Source: an uncultured Bacteroidota bacterium
Lineage (GTDB): Bacteria; Bacteroidota; Bacteroidia; Chitinophagales; Chitinophagaceae
DNA length: 64,000 nt
Direction of reading: 5' to 3'
Assembly: GCA_937928385.1 (NCBI GenBank)
Contig: CALEZD010000011.1
Coordinates: forward strand, 1 to 64,000
The translations under genes were made by a program, and so were the position numbers. Numbering within the stretch: position 1 is the stretch's first letter; each line of letters begins with the position of its first letter. The notes beneath the pieces were generated by a model. It was not told where the DNA came from and did no database searches. It worked only from the letters and a program-made list of their open reading frames with translations. Shown in pieces: positions 1 to 7,293 of this stretch.

Positions 1-1
1 G

Positions 2-1114
2 CAGCAACCTGAAACAAGGGTGTCGCTCGTACCCGAAGTAGTGGCAGCATTGGTTAAGATGAATGTACAGGTATCTGTTGAGAGTGGTGCGGGCGATGCC
101 GCATACCACAATGACAAAGCCTATACTGATGCCGGGGCTTCAATAAAAACACGAGAAGCTGTAGCTGCTGAAGCAGACATTGTTTTGACGATTCACGCTA
201 CCAATGTTCCTGCAGGCATAAAGGACAAAGCTGTGATAATGGGTGTGTATCAGCCGCTGTTTGATTTTCAGAAAATGCAGGATTTTGCGTCAAAGGGTTA
301 TACTGTATTCAGTATGGATACCATACCACGCACTACTCGTGCACAGGCTATGGACGTGCTCAGTTCGCAAGCCAATATAGCAGGCTATAAAGCAGTGTTG
401 CTTGCTGCTATGGAATATTGCCGTTACTTCCCTATGTTTATGACGGCAGCAGGTAGTATACCTCCTGCAAAAATATTGATACTGGGAGCCGGTGTGGCAG
501 GGCTTCAGGCTATTGCTACGGCAAAACGCCTGGGAGCTGTAGTGGAAGTGTTTGACGTACGTCCTGCGGTGAAGGAAGAGGTGATGAGCCTCGGTGCAAA
601 ATTTGTAGAGGTGGAAGGTGCGGCAGACGCGTCTAAAGCCGGTGGCTATGCTGTTCAGCAAACTGAAGAGTTTCAGGCAAGGCAAAAGGCTAAAATACAT
701 GAACATGCTAAGAAGTCAGACATAATCATTACCACGGCACAGATACCCGGAAAGAAAGCACCTGTGCTCATCACCAAGGCTATGATTGAAGATATGCGCC
801 CCGGTTCGGTAATAGTGGATATCGCTTCGGTTACCGGGGGCAACACTGAACTGACAAAGGACGCGGAAAAAATTGTCCATAACGGGGTGACTATTATAGG
901 TAATTCATCGCTGCCCTGCACAGCATCGGCCGATGCCAGCAAGGTGTACAGCAAGAATGTACTCAACTTCTTAAAACTGATAATCAATAAAGACGGCGGA
1001 CTTAACCTGGATTATAATGATGACATTGTAGCCGGTACTTGTATAGCCCGTGATGGCAATATTGTTAACGAACGTGTATTGTCTATTGTTAATCCTCAAA
1101 CTGCTAATGCATAA
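2..1114 (+). CDS. pntAA: NAD(P) transhydrogenase subunit alpha part 1 (5' truncated by window)
   Basis: NAD(H)-binding subunit of the proton-translocating transhydrogenase, which uses the proton gradient to move hydride from NADH to NADP+. The reading frame is open to the left edge and reads QQPETR before the first internal GTG at 20, which matches the interior of the usual PntA N-terminus (a phrase ending PETRVSL), so the true start lies outside the window. A Rossmann glycine motif GAGVAGLQA is at about residue 160 and the conserved segment VDIASVTGGN follows near 270. The membrane portion is absent and encoded separately by the next gene 6 bp downstream, as in other three-subunit enzymes. 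Identification is firm; only the 5' end is missing. Confidence 0.96.
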   Translation, partial: QQPETRVSLVPEVVAALVKMNVQVSVESGAGDAAYHNDKAYTDAGASIKTREAVAAEADIVLTIHATNVPAGIKDKAVIMGVYQPLFDFQKMQDFASKGYTVFSMDTIPRTTRAQAMDVLSSQANIAGYKAVLLAAMEYCRYFPMFMTAAGSIPPAKILILGAGVAGLQAIATAKRLGAVVEVFDVRPAVKEEVMSLGAKFVEVEGAADASKAGGYAVQQTEEFQARQKAKIHEHAKKSDIIITTAQIPGKKAPVLITKAMIEDMRPGSVIVDIASVTGGNTELTKDAEKIVHNGVTIIGNSSLPCTASADASKVYSKNVLNFLKLIINKDGGLNLDYNDDIVAGTCIARDGNIVNERVLSIVNPQTANA

Positions 1115-1120
1115 TACTAT

Positions 1121-1456
1121 ATGGAAGCACTGAATACGCTTTTCACAGACCCCGCAACCTATAGGTTGCTTACTATCGTTATACTATCCATTTTCTTAGG
1201 CATCGAGGTAATTTCCCGCGTGCCTTCAGTATTGCATACGCCCCTTATGAGTGGCGCCAATGCCATACACGGTGTGGTGATTATCGGTGCCATAATTGTA
1301 ATGGGGCAAGCTTCATCCGACGATTACCTCGCACTTACATTGGGCTTCCTGGCAGTGATACTGGGCACCCTCAACGTAGTGGGTGGTTTTGTAGTAACAG
1401 ACAGGATGCTCGAGATGTTTGACAAAAAGAAAAAGAAAAAGCTTAGCAATAAATAA
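1121..1456 (+). CDS. pntAB: NAD(P) transhydrogenase subunit alpha part 2 (membrane)
   Basis: Small membrane subunit that contributes helices to the proton channel. The 111-residue product has about three hydrophobic helices and the conserved family segment around SGANAIHG (residues 44-51), followed by VVGGFVVTDRML near residue 90. It ends in a lysine-rich cytoplasmic tail (six consecutive Lys). It starts 6 bp after pntAA and precedes pntB, so the three genes form one operon. Confidence 0.95.
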   Translation: MEALNTLFTDPATYRLLTIVILSIFLGIEVISRVPSVLHTPLMSGANAIHGVVIIGAIIVMGQASSDDYLALTLGFLAVILGTLNVVGGFVVTDRMLEMFDKKKKKKLSNK

Positions 1457-1519
1457 GCAGCCAACAACAAGCATTATTAATTCTATTAAAGAATCGCCTC
1501 AGGCGTATTGGGTTATACA

Positions 1520-2926
1520 ATGACAAACATAATATTACCACTCAGCTATTTAATAGGTTCAGTGACATTTATTATCGGGCTGAAAATGCTATCTCACCCC
1601 GATTCGGCACGAAAAGGCAACATGGTGGCAGCTGTAGGAATGACTATAGCCATATTAGCCACTATATTCCTGTATAGGGATGGCGAGGGAAATGCTCTGG
1701 GCAATTACGGCTGGATTTTTGGAGGATTGATAGTGGGCACGGTTTCCGGCACCATAATGGCTAAAAGAGTGCAGATGACGGCCATGCCGGAGATGGTAAG
1801 CCTGTTCAATGGTATGGGTGGTGCATGTGCTATGCTTATATCTATAGTAGAGTACAATCATATCCAGCACAGCGGTGCATCGGCCGGCATGGGCATGATG
1901 ACCGTTATTGTATTAGGTATGATAATTGGTACGGTTTCGTTTGCAGGCAGTATGATAGCATGGGGCAAACTGGCCGGCAAAATAAAAGACAAAACGATTC
2001 CCGCAGGGCAGGCTATTAACTTCCTCATATTCGGTGGCCTGATAGTGTTGGCAATAGTGGTTATTGGTGGGTTCTCTACATCAACTGCTTTGTTTTACAG
2101 CATACTGGCTTTGGCGGCACTATACGGCATATTGTTTGTAATGCCTATTGGTGGTGCTGATATGCCGGTGGTTATATCGTTGCTCAACTCTTTTACAGGA
2201 GTAGCTGCCGCATTCGGTGGTTTCCTGTACGATAACCCTGTAATGCTTACCGGTGGTATATTGGTAGGCTCTGCCGGTACTATTCTTACCATTCTTATGT
2301 GTAATGCCATGAACCGTTCACTTAAAAACGTGCTTATCGGCTCCTTTGGTGGTGGTGCCGGTGCAGCCGGTGGGGGAGGCAGTACAGACCAGGGTGCTTA
2401 TAAAGAAATATCACTTAATGACACTGCAGTATTGATGGCTTACGCTCAAAAGGTAATGGTGATACCGGGTTATGGATTGGCGGTGGCCCAGGCGCAGCAT
2501 ATATGCCACGAGCTGGAAAAGGTGTTGGCTGAAAAAGACGTAGAAGTAGTGTATGGTATACATCCTGTAGCAGGCCGTATGCCCGGGCACATGAACGTAT
2601 TGCTTGCAGAAGCAGATGTGCCTTACGAAAAACTCTTGGAGATGGAAGATGCCAACGACCAGATGAGTACTACCAATGTGGTAATCATCATAGGTGCCAA
2701 CGATGTAGTAAACCCGGCAGCTAAAGATGACCCGTCGAGTCCCATATACGGTATGCCTATATTAGAGGTGGAAAAAGCAGAACATGTAATTGTAAATAAG
2801 CGTAGTATGAAGCCCGGGTATGCAGGTATTGAGAACGACCTGTTTTTCCGCCCTAAAACATCTATGCTCTTTGGCGATGCAAAAAAAGTTTTGCAGGATT
2901 TGGTAGCTGAATTAAAACAAGTGTAA
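1520..2926 (+). CDS. pntB: NAD(P) transhydrogenase subunit beta
   Basis: NADP(H)-binding and membrane subunit. The N-terminal half is a bundle of membrane helices; after a glycine-rich linker (GGGAGAAGGGG, near residue 280) comes the soluble NADP domain with VIPGYGLAVAQAQH and GIHPVAGRMPGHMNVLLAEA. ATG at 1520 is preferred over the in-frame TTG at 1508, because it gives the usual short N-terminus before the first helix. The length of 468 residues is typical. Third gene of the pnt operon, followed by a hairpin at 2935-2963. Confidence 0.96.
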   Translation: MTNIILPLSYLIGSVTFIIGLKMLSHPDSARKGNMVAAVGMTIAILATIFLYRDGEGNALGNYGWIFGGLIVGTVSGTIMAKRVQMTAMPEMVSLFNGMGGACAMLISIVEYNHIQHSGASAGMGMMTVIVLGMIIGTVSFAGSMIAWGKLAGKIKDKTIPAGQAINFLIFGGLIVLAIVVIGGFSTSTALFYSILALAALYGILFVMPIGGADMPVVISLLNSFTGVAAAFGGFLYDNPVMLTGGILVGSAGTILTILMCNAMNRSLKNVLIGSFGGGAGAAGGGGSTDQGAYKEISLNDTAVLMAYAQKVMVIPGYGLAVAQAQHICHELEKVLAEKDVEVVYGIHPVAGRMPGHMNVLLAEADVPYEKLLEMEDANDQMSTTNVVIIIGANDVVNPAAKDDPSSPIYGMPILEVEKAEHVIVNKRSMKPGYAGIENDLFFRPKTSMLFGDAKKVLQDLVAELKQV

Positions 2927-2934
2927 AAAACAAA

Positions 2935-2963
2935 ACAGCCCCGCACAAACAATACGGGACTGT
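2935..2963. terminator. Hairpin between convergent units
   Basis: ACAG-C-CCCG pairs with CGGG-A-CTGT across an 11-nt loop (one internal mismatch). Read on the minus strand the hairpin is followed by a T-rich tail, so it best serves the small-membrane-protein operon arriving from the right; it may also stop pntB transcripts. Confidence 0.55.
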
Positions 2964-3025
2964 GTAAACAAACACTAAATACAAACAAACTGCCGGAAGA
3001 TCATCACAAAAACCGGCAATGATTT

Positions 3026-3208
3026 TTATAAAATGGTGTCCAGGTTGGCTGCCAGTAGCAGCAAGCCGATAATGGCTGCAAATAATAATATCTTCTGTGT
3101 AGTCTCGTTTGTAACTACGGCTTTTATATAAGCCGCTTTCTTTTGTACACCGTTGCGGATAGAAATGCCCATGGCATGGATATAGCTGATGCGGGATGTC
3201 TGTGACAT
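3026..3208 (-). CDS. Small C-terminal transmembrane protein, copy A
   Basis: A 60-residue protein: about 38 polar residues, then one hydrophobic helix (near ILLFAAIIGLLLLAA) almost at the C-terminus, as in tail-anchored proteins. The pre-helix segment NETTQKILLFA matches RKEAAQKTALFA of the gene at 3507-3659 and RKESTTKIFLFV of the gene at 4133-4306, so these are paralogues. No known domain recognised. Probably the last gene of a three-gene minus-strand unit (3659 to 3026). Coding status is inferred from the paralogy and shared promoter architecture. Confidence 0.7.
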   Translation of the reverse strand: MSQTSRISYIHAMGISIRNGVQKKAAYIKAVVTNETTQKILLFAAIIGLLLLAANLDTIL

Positions 3209-3298
3209 TGAGTGTGTTTTTTGTTTTTTTTGAATAACTACCTGAACAAGGCAGTTTGATTTGTTTTCGTGGTAGCAGGAATAAGCTATTTCCTTTGC

Positions 3299-3460
3299 TT
3301 ATAAATGCTGCAGAACGTATACCAGTGCAGAACAGCAAGCTGCGCATGTTACAGCCAGTATTTTAATGTGGATTTCTTTGACAGTGAACAGCTTGTTCAT
3401 TGTAGCTGGTTCCAGTCCCCCTTTGCGGGTGTTGTACGCGATTGAAGTTGAATAATTCAT
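3299..3460 (-). CDS. Small C-terminal transmembrane protein, copy B
   Basis: A 53-residue frame with the same layout as its neighbours: a polar N-terminal half, then KEIHIKILAV leading into a Cys-rich hydrophobic segment (Cys at 39, 42 and 43) that runs to the C-terminus. It is the most divergent of the four, sharing the K-E-x-x-x-K-I pattern before the helix. It lies 90 bp upstream of copy A and 46 bp downstream of copy C on the minus strand. Function unknown. It could be non-coding, but the conserved pattern and matching helix argue for a real gene. Confidence 0.6.
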   Translation of the reverse strand: MNYSTSIAYNTRKGGLEPATMNKLFTVKEIHIKILAVTCAACCSALVYVLQHL

Positions 3461-3506
3461 CTCTATATGTTTTTTATTTAGTGAATAATAGTTTTAAGAA
3501 TAATAT

Positions 3507-3659
3507 TTAGATAATCACAGCCAGTAAGAGGCACACCAGGATACCGGCGAAAAGTGCTGTTTTTTGTGCAGCTTCTTTGCGGATGATAGACTGTGCAGGG
3601 TTAGCTTTGATATGGAGGGCTTCCTGTGCGTAGTAGCTGTAGTTGATGGTTGCTTGCAT
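3507..3659 (-). CDS. Small C-terminal transmembrane protein, copy C
   Basis: A 50-residue protein with a Tyr-rich N-terminus (NYSYYAQ), the family segment RKEAAQKTALFA, and a final helix ending LLLAVII at the C-terminus. First gene after the promoter at 3754-3786, with a leader of roughly 85-90 nt. The helix is short (about 17 residues) and leaves no residues after the membrane. Unknown function; a regulatory peptide for a membrane complex would fit its size and topology, but nothing in the sequence proves it. Confidence 0.65.
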   Translation of the reverse strand: MQATINYSYYAQEALHIKANPAQSIIRKEAAQKTALFAGILVCLLLAVII

Positions 3660-3753
3660 GATTTCTTGTTTTTGTTGTTTGTGTTTTGTTAGTTATTGTT
3701 TCTTTTGTTTTTTTCTGTCTTCCGGTGTGTTGTGTTCGTCCCCGTTGACAATA

Positions 3754-3786
3754 CAAATATGCGACGCGCAACGACCCGTTTCCAAA
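3754..3786 (-). promoter_or_regulatory. Promoter of the copy C-B-A unit (module copy 1)
   Basis: On the minus strand a -33 TTTGG (3782-3786) is followed after 20 bp by CATATTTG (3754-3761), one base off the TAnnTTTG -7 consensus of Bacteroidota. Both elements recur with identical spacing exactly 650 bp away (4404-4436). Confidence 0.7.
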
Positions 3787-3791
3787 AATCC

Positions 3792-3860
3792 GTTAATGGT
3801 TAACCCTTGCTTTGTAAACGGTTAACAGGGCGGTTTGTTAATGGTTAACCAACCGTTAAG
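3792..3860. promoter_or_regulatory. TTAAC operator array (module copy 1)
   Basis: Immediately upstream of the -33 element on the minus strand. TTAAC cores begin at 3800, 3822 and 3845; the first and third are palindromes GGTTAACC preceded by GTTAAT (3792-3805 and 3837-3850). Spacings of 22 and 23 bp are about two helical turns. The same three cores recur at +650 bp. Looks like a multi-site activator or repressor region. Confidence 0.6.
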
Positions 3861-4010
3861 AAATGGTAAAGCCCACACGGGTATCTGGATAACCTTAAAC
3901 TGTTGCCTGTACTGTGTTTGGGGTGGAGTGAACAGAATATACCTGTATCAGGGCTGGTTTAAAAAAGCCATAAGATTTGAATCGAAGGCTACAACGGGCG
4001 TAAATAGAAA

Positions 4011-4034
4011 AAAGCCTTTAAGACTAAAGGCTTT
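4011..4034 (-). terminator. Intrinsic terminator of small membrane protein D
   Basis: A perfect 10-bp stem AAAGCCTTTA / TAAAGGCTTT with loop AGAC. On the minus strand it runs into a T tract, placing it correctly downstream of the gene ending at 4133. The intergenic stretch 3661-4132 otherwise holds only the promoter/operator module; plus-strand frames there lack coding character. Confidence 0.75.
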
Positions 4035-4132
4035 CTTACATATAGAGGATAAGAGAGAAATTGGTTGCCGGATCCGCCTGTCATCTCTGTTTCTGTATTC
4101 AGGCAGCCGGCAGTAAGTTGCTGATGATATAA

Positions 4133-4306
4133 TTATATGGCAACAGCTAAAACCAGGCAGGCCAGTATAGCTACAAAAAGAAATATCTTGGTGGTGCTTT
4201 CTTTCCTGGCAACGGCAGATACTTGTGCTGTTTGAACAGGCTTATTTTCAGTAACAACGATTTTAGCTGTGGGCTGTGTGTGTACGAATGATGAAACGTA
4301 AGACAT
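4133..4306 (-). CDS. Small C-terminal transmembrane protein, copy D
   Basis: A 57-residue protein starting MSYVSSFVHT, with a polar linker, the family segment RKESTTKIFLFVAIL (from about residue 34), and a helix ending LVLAVAI at the C-terminus. Closest in sequence to copy C. It is a one-gene unit with its own promoter (4404-4436), operator array (4450-4500) and terminator (4011-4034), which strongly supports it being expressed. No domain recognised. Confidence 0.75.
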   Translation of the reverse strand: MSYVSSFVHTQPTAKIVVTENKPVQTAQVSAVARKESTTKIFLFVAILACLVLAVAI

Positions 4307-4403
4307 GATCGTGTGTTTTAGCTTTTTTGCATTGTGCCCTTTCAGGCTGTGTTTTGTGTGTTTTTATTTTTTTGTCGAAACGCCCTGTGCGTTATTAACA
4401 ATA

Positions 4404-4436
4404 CAAATATGCAACACAAATGCGGCCCTTTCCAAA
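4404..4436 (-). promoter_or_regulatory. Promoter of small membrane protein D (module copy 2)
   Basis: Minus-strand TTTGG (4432-4436), 20 bp spacer, CATATTTG (4404-4411). Elements and spacing are the same as in module copy 1. The leader to the ATG at 4306 would be about 90 nt. Confidence 0.7.
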
Positions 4437-4449
4437 TAAAAAAAGCTCT

Positions 4450-4500
4450 TTAACTGTTGATTTAGAAGCAGTTAACTAAGGTGATTGTTAATGGTTAACC
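4450..4500. promoter_or_regulatory. TTAAC operator array (module copy 2)
   Basis: TTAAC cores begin at 4450, 4472 and 4495, each exactly 650 bp from its counterpart in copy 1; GTTAATGGTTAACC at 4487-4500 is identical to 3837-3850. The rest of 4307-4594 holds no gene I can support. Confidence 0.6.
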
Positions 4501-4594
4501 AGCTGTTTGCAATATTAATAGTGCTGTGCGGGTTTAATTTATCTGTAACGCTGTACAGTAGCTATGTATTATATTTACATGAAATGTACAGGAT

Positions 4595-4951
4595 ATGAAA
4601 ATTATGCTTATTGCCATCTGCCTGCTGATAACAAGTGATTGTGTGTTTGCACAACAAAGGAATAACAAAACCGGCAAACAGGTAGAGAGTAAGGCGGAGA
4701 TACAGCATTTAAAGCTGTATCCAACGCAAGCTAAGGCCTACGTAAATGTGTATGTGGAGTATGAGCAACCCACTGATTTTACCATTAAGATCGTGGGTTC
4801 GCCGCTCAATGATGAGAGAAAATGGGAGCTTAAAGCTAAAACCAGCTACCAGCAGAGCCTTGATGTATCACAGTTGCCCAATGGTACCTATACTATTACG
4901 CTCGATGGTGGTGGTGTGCACCGTGAGGCCCGGTTTAGTGTTAAGCGTTGA
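4595..4951 (+). CDS. Secreted protein consisting almost only of a T9SS sorting domain
   Basis: 118 residues: a signal peptide (about residues 1-20, ending FAQ), a short basic linker, then a stand-alone T9SS type A C-terminal domain from about residue 38. The domain starts LKLYPTQAKAYVNV (usual LYPNP replaced by LYPTQ) and runs through LPNGTYTITLDGGG to a final FSVKR, the usual Gly-Thr-Tyr and Lys/Arg ending. There is no room for a cargo domain. It could be a minimal surface peptide, or a domain involved in the secretion machinery itself. Separate unit, opposite to the small membrane protein D gene. Confidence 0.75.
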   Translation: MKIMLIAICLLITSDCVFAQQRNNKTGKQVESKAEIQHLKLYPTQAKAYVNVYVEYEQPTDFTIKIVGSPLNDERKWELKAKTSYQQSLDVSQLPNGTYTITLDGGGVHREARFSVKR

Positions 4952-5132
4952 TATTTATTGAAAGTTATAATTGTGTCATTTAACAGGTTACAACTGTCAT
5001 AGGGCAGTCACAAATTTGTCATAAATCATGATGGATTTGAATTAATGACAAATGTTCTTGTTAAATTTATAACAGGATAACAAGCGTAATGTGATGTAAG
5101 AAACTATTTTATTATTTTTTAAGCCGACCGAT

Positions 5133-6491
5133 ATGCGAAAAATATTACTCTTACCGGCTCTTTTATTGTCAACCTTGCATGTATTTGCCGGAGAGACAAA
5201 TATACAAGCTAATGTAACCGGCACACCAACAGTGGGTGGCCTGTTTCCGCATTTCGGATTAGGCGGCAGCCCCAATGCCACAATTCCTGCCAATCACAGG
5301 ATGATTGCTAAGGCCTATCTGCAGTATAAGGGTGGGAATTTTGTGTCTATTGACTCTGTAACGTACCAATACAGTAATGGCAGAGGAAGTATACCTAATC
5401 CTGATAATATCAATAATGATGAGCATGTATTATTTGATATGAGCACTACCTACTCATTTAATACAACATCAGGCCAATACGAAAACAGCCGTCAAAGGGT
5501 TCAGTATTTTACTGATAAGAAAGTGAGGGAGTTGATTTATAAGAAATGGTACACGTTAACCTCGGCATGGAAGAATTCAGAACGCTATTTGTACACCTAC
5601 GATAACAATGGCAAAATGCATTCGTCATTATTGCAAATGTGGTATGGCCAACAATGGACTCAAGATATTAATTCTGTGCTAAACTACGACCAGAATAACA
5701 ATATCATACAGATGAATTCCACCACATATACTATCGATTTCGTGTACGACCAGGATAACAATCTTGTAATGATAGAAGACAAAACATGGTCGCAAAGTGG
5801 TGGGTGGAGCAATAATGAACGCAAAAAGTACACCTATACTAACGATGATGTTTCGGAATATGTTTTGGAAAAATGGGTAAATGGCGCATGGGTAAATGAT
5901 AAGAAATGGGAATACGCCTACGATGCTAATGATAATGTGATATTAGCCACGGAGTATAGCTGGGGTGTGTCAGCATGGCAAAAAGTTACCCGTGAAGATT
6001 ATATATACGATGTAAATGATAATATGCTGGAGCAAACAGTAAAAAACTGGGATGCGGGGGTAGGTGCATTTGTTAACCGTAGCAGGGAAGTACGAACATA
6101 CAACAAGCATAATCTCACTACTGATATCACCGGTTTCTCCTGGAATGGGTCAAACTGGGTTCATGCTGATGACGACATTATTATCAGGTATTACTATGAG
6201 GCATATTTCCCTACCAATGTTAATAATATAGCTACTAATACCCAAATGACAATATACCCTGTACCGGCTACTGATAATATCCATGTCTCGTTTGGTTTTA
6301 ATTCCGGTCAGGACTTCTCAGTTGTGGTGGCAGATATGACAGGCAAGTTAGTGTATACAGACCAGGTGACTGCCACTGCCGTTTACGATAAGGTGATACC
6401 CGTACACAATATACCAACAGGTACCTACCTGTTAAGGGTAAATGGGGCAAATGGTATCAACATGACCGGCAAATTGGCTGTAGTGCATTAA
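5133..6491 (+). CDS. T9SS-sorted secreted protein with Tyr-Asp-rich strand repeats
   Basis: 452 residues with a signal peptide (MRKILLLPALLLSTLHVFAG). Residues about 140-330 carry degenerate repeats of the form Y-x-Y-D-x-N-(D/N)-N alternating with W-rich strands (YTYDNNGK, FVYDQDNN, YAYDANDN, YIYDVNDN), resembling YD/RHS-type beta repeats. A type A sorting domain follows from about residue 375 (MTIYPVPATDNIHVSF ... IPTGTYLLRVNG). By family knowledge it should be exported to the cell surface or medium by T9SS. The actual ligand or activity is not evident. ATG at 5133 directly opens the signal peptide. Confidence 0.8.
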   Translation: MRKILLLPALLLSTLHVFAGETNIQANVTGTPTVGGLFPHFGLGGSPNATIPANHRMIAKAYLQYKGGNFVSIDSVTYQYSNGRGSIPNPDNINNDEHVLFDMSTTYSFNTTSGQYENSRQRVQYFTDKKVRELIYKKWYTLTSAWKNSERYLYTYDNNGKMHSSLLQMWYGQQWTQDINSVLNYDQNNNIIQMNSTTYTIDFVYDQDNNLVMIEDKTWSQSGGWSNNERKKYTYTNDDVSEYVLEKWVNGAWVNDKKWEYAYDANDNVILATEYSWGVSAWQKVTREDYIYDVNDNMLEQTVKNWDAGVGAFVNRSREVRTYNKHNLTTDITGFSWNGSNWVHADDDIIIRYYYEAYFPTNVNNIATNTQMTIYPVPATDNIHVSFGFNSGQDFSVVVADMTGKLVYTDQVTATAVYDKVIPVHNIPTGTYLLRVNGANGINMTGKLAVVH

Positions 6492-6577
6492 TGCCCTCTT
6501 ATTAATAATACAGGTTGTATCCATATTGATTTCCAATGCTATGTGAAATACCCATAGCTTTTTCTATTTTAGCATAT

Positions 6578-7090
6578 ATGAAGCATATTTTGGTATATGT
6601 GTTTATCTTGTTGGCTCTCCCCTGCAAAGCACAAACAGAAGATGAATTTTTGCCTGAAGTGCGTCTTTTGGTAATGGACAGCACAGAAAGAGCGGTGATG
6701 GCATTTTGTAAGGAAATAATAACGGTTGCACCAGGCTATAAATTTGTGTTTGCGGACAGGGAAGATGTGATGTTGTCAAGATATTTTTATGACAACAACA
6801 ACTTTGAGACAATAAAGCTGGAATTTCAATTCACAACGGGCGAAATAATGATGCCTGACAGCACCATGAAAAAAAGCCGTATAGTGCAGCTGATGCGCAT
6901 TTCGGCAGAGCTATCGGTAATGACAAATATATACAACTATATATTTAATACTACTTATGCACCTGATAATATAATAGCTATAAGTGCTTATGATAAGGCT
7001 GTAGCGTATAAAGGAACACCCTACAACAGTACGGTTGTAGCCGATGATATGAAAGTAGGGTATTGGATATTAAGTTTTTACAAGTTATAG
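6578..7090 (+). CDS. Hypothetical secreted protein
   Basis: 170 residues with a clear signal peptide (MKHILVYVFILLALPCKAQ) when started at ATG 6578; the earlier in-frame ATG at 6536 would add an unlikely hydrophobic extension. The mature part is acidic and shows no motif I recognise, and no sorting domain. Probably periplasmic. It follows the T9SS gene by about 90 bp on the same strand and is separated from the next, convergent gene by a hairpin. Confidence 0.7.
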   Translation: MKHILVYVFILLALPCKAQTEDEFLPEVRLLVMDSTERAVMAFCKEIITVAPGYKFVFADREDVMLSRYFYDNNNFETIKLEFQFTTGEIMMPDSTMKKSRIVQLMRISAELSVMTNIYNYIFNTTYAPDNIIAISAYDKAVAYKGTPYNSTVVADDMKVGYWILSFYKL

Positions 7091-7229
7091 TATAGCTTTC
7101 CTCGATTTTTGCTAATAGTTTACGTTTATTGACAAAAAATGGGTGTTTTTCCCCTGTTTAGATAATGGTATATGACTTACTTTTGCAGTCGCCTGTTACT
7201 ATAAAGATGTTTGTTTGTTTTGTTTGAAA

Positions 7230-7257
7230 GGGGGATTGCTTGTTCAGGCAATTCCCC
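7230..7257. terminator. Hairpin between convergent genes
   Basis: GGGGGATTGC / GCAATTCCCC, a 10-bp stem with one G-T pair and an 8-nt loop, midway between the gene ends at 7090 (plus) and 7294 (minus). T tracts are weak on both sides. Confidence 0.5.
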
Positions 7258-7293
7258 GTCTTATTTATATACAACCATCCATAGCTACTGTTA

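Noticed and set aside
290..987. Long minus-strand frames inside pntAA
   Set aside because: Cys- and His-rich translations without motifs, antisense to a firmly identified gene.
3643..4116. Plus-strand frames of 60 and 93 codons
   Set aside because: They run through the duplicated promoter/operator module and a terminator hairpin; their composition is that of the minus-strand leader and operators.
3026..4500. Toxin-antitoxin system
   Set aside because: The small membrane proteins resemble type I toxins in size, but no antisense RNA promoter or antitoxin gene can be shown.
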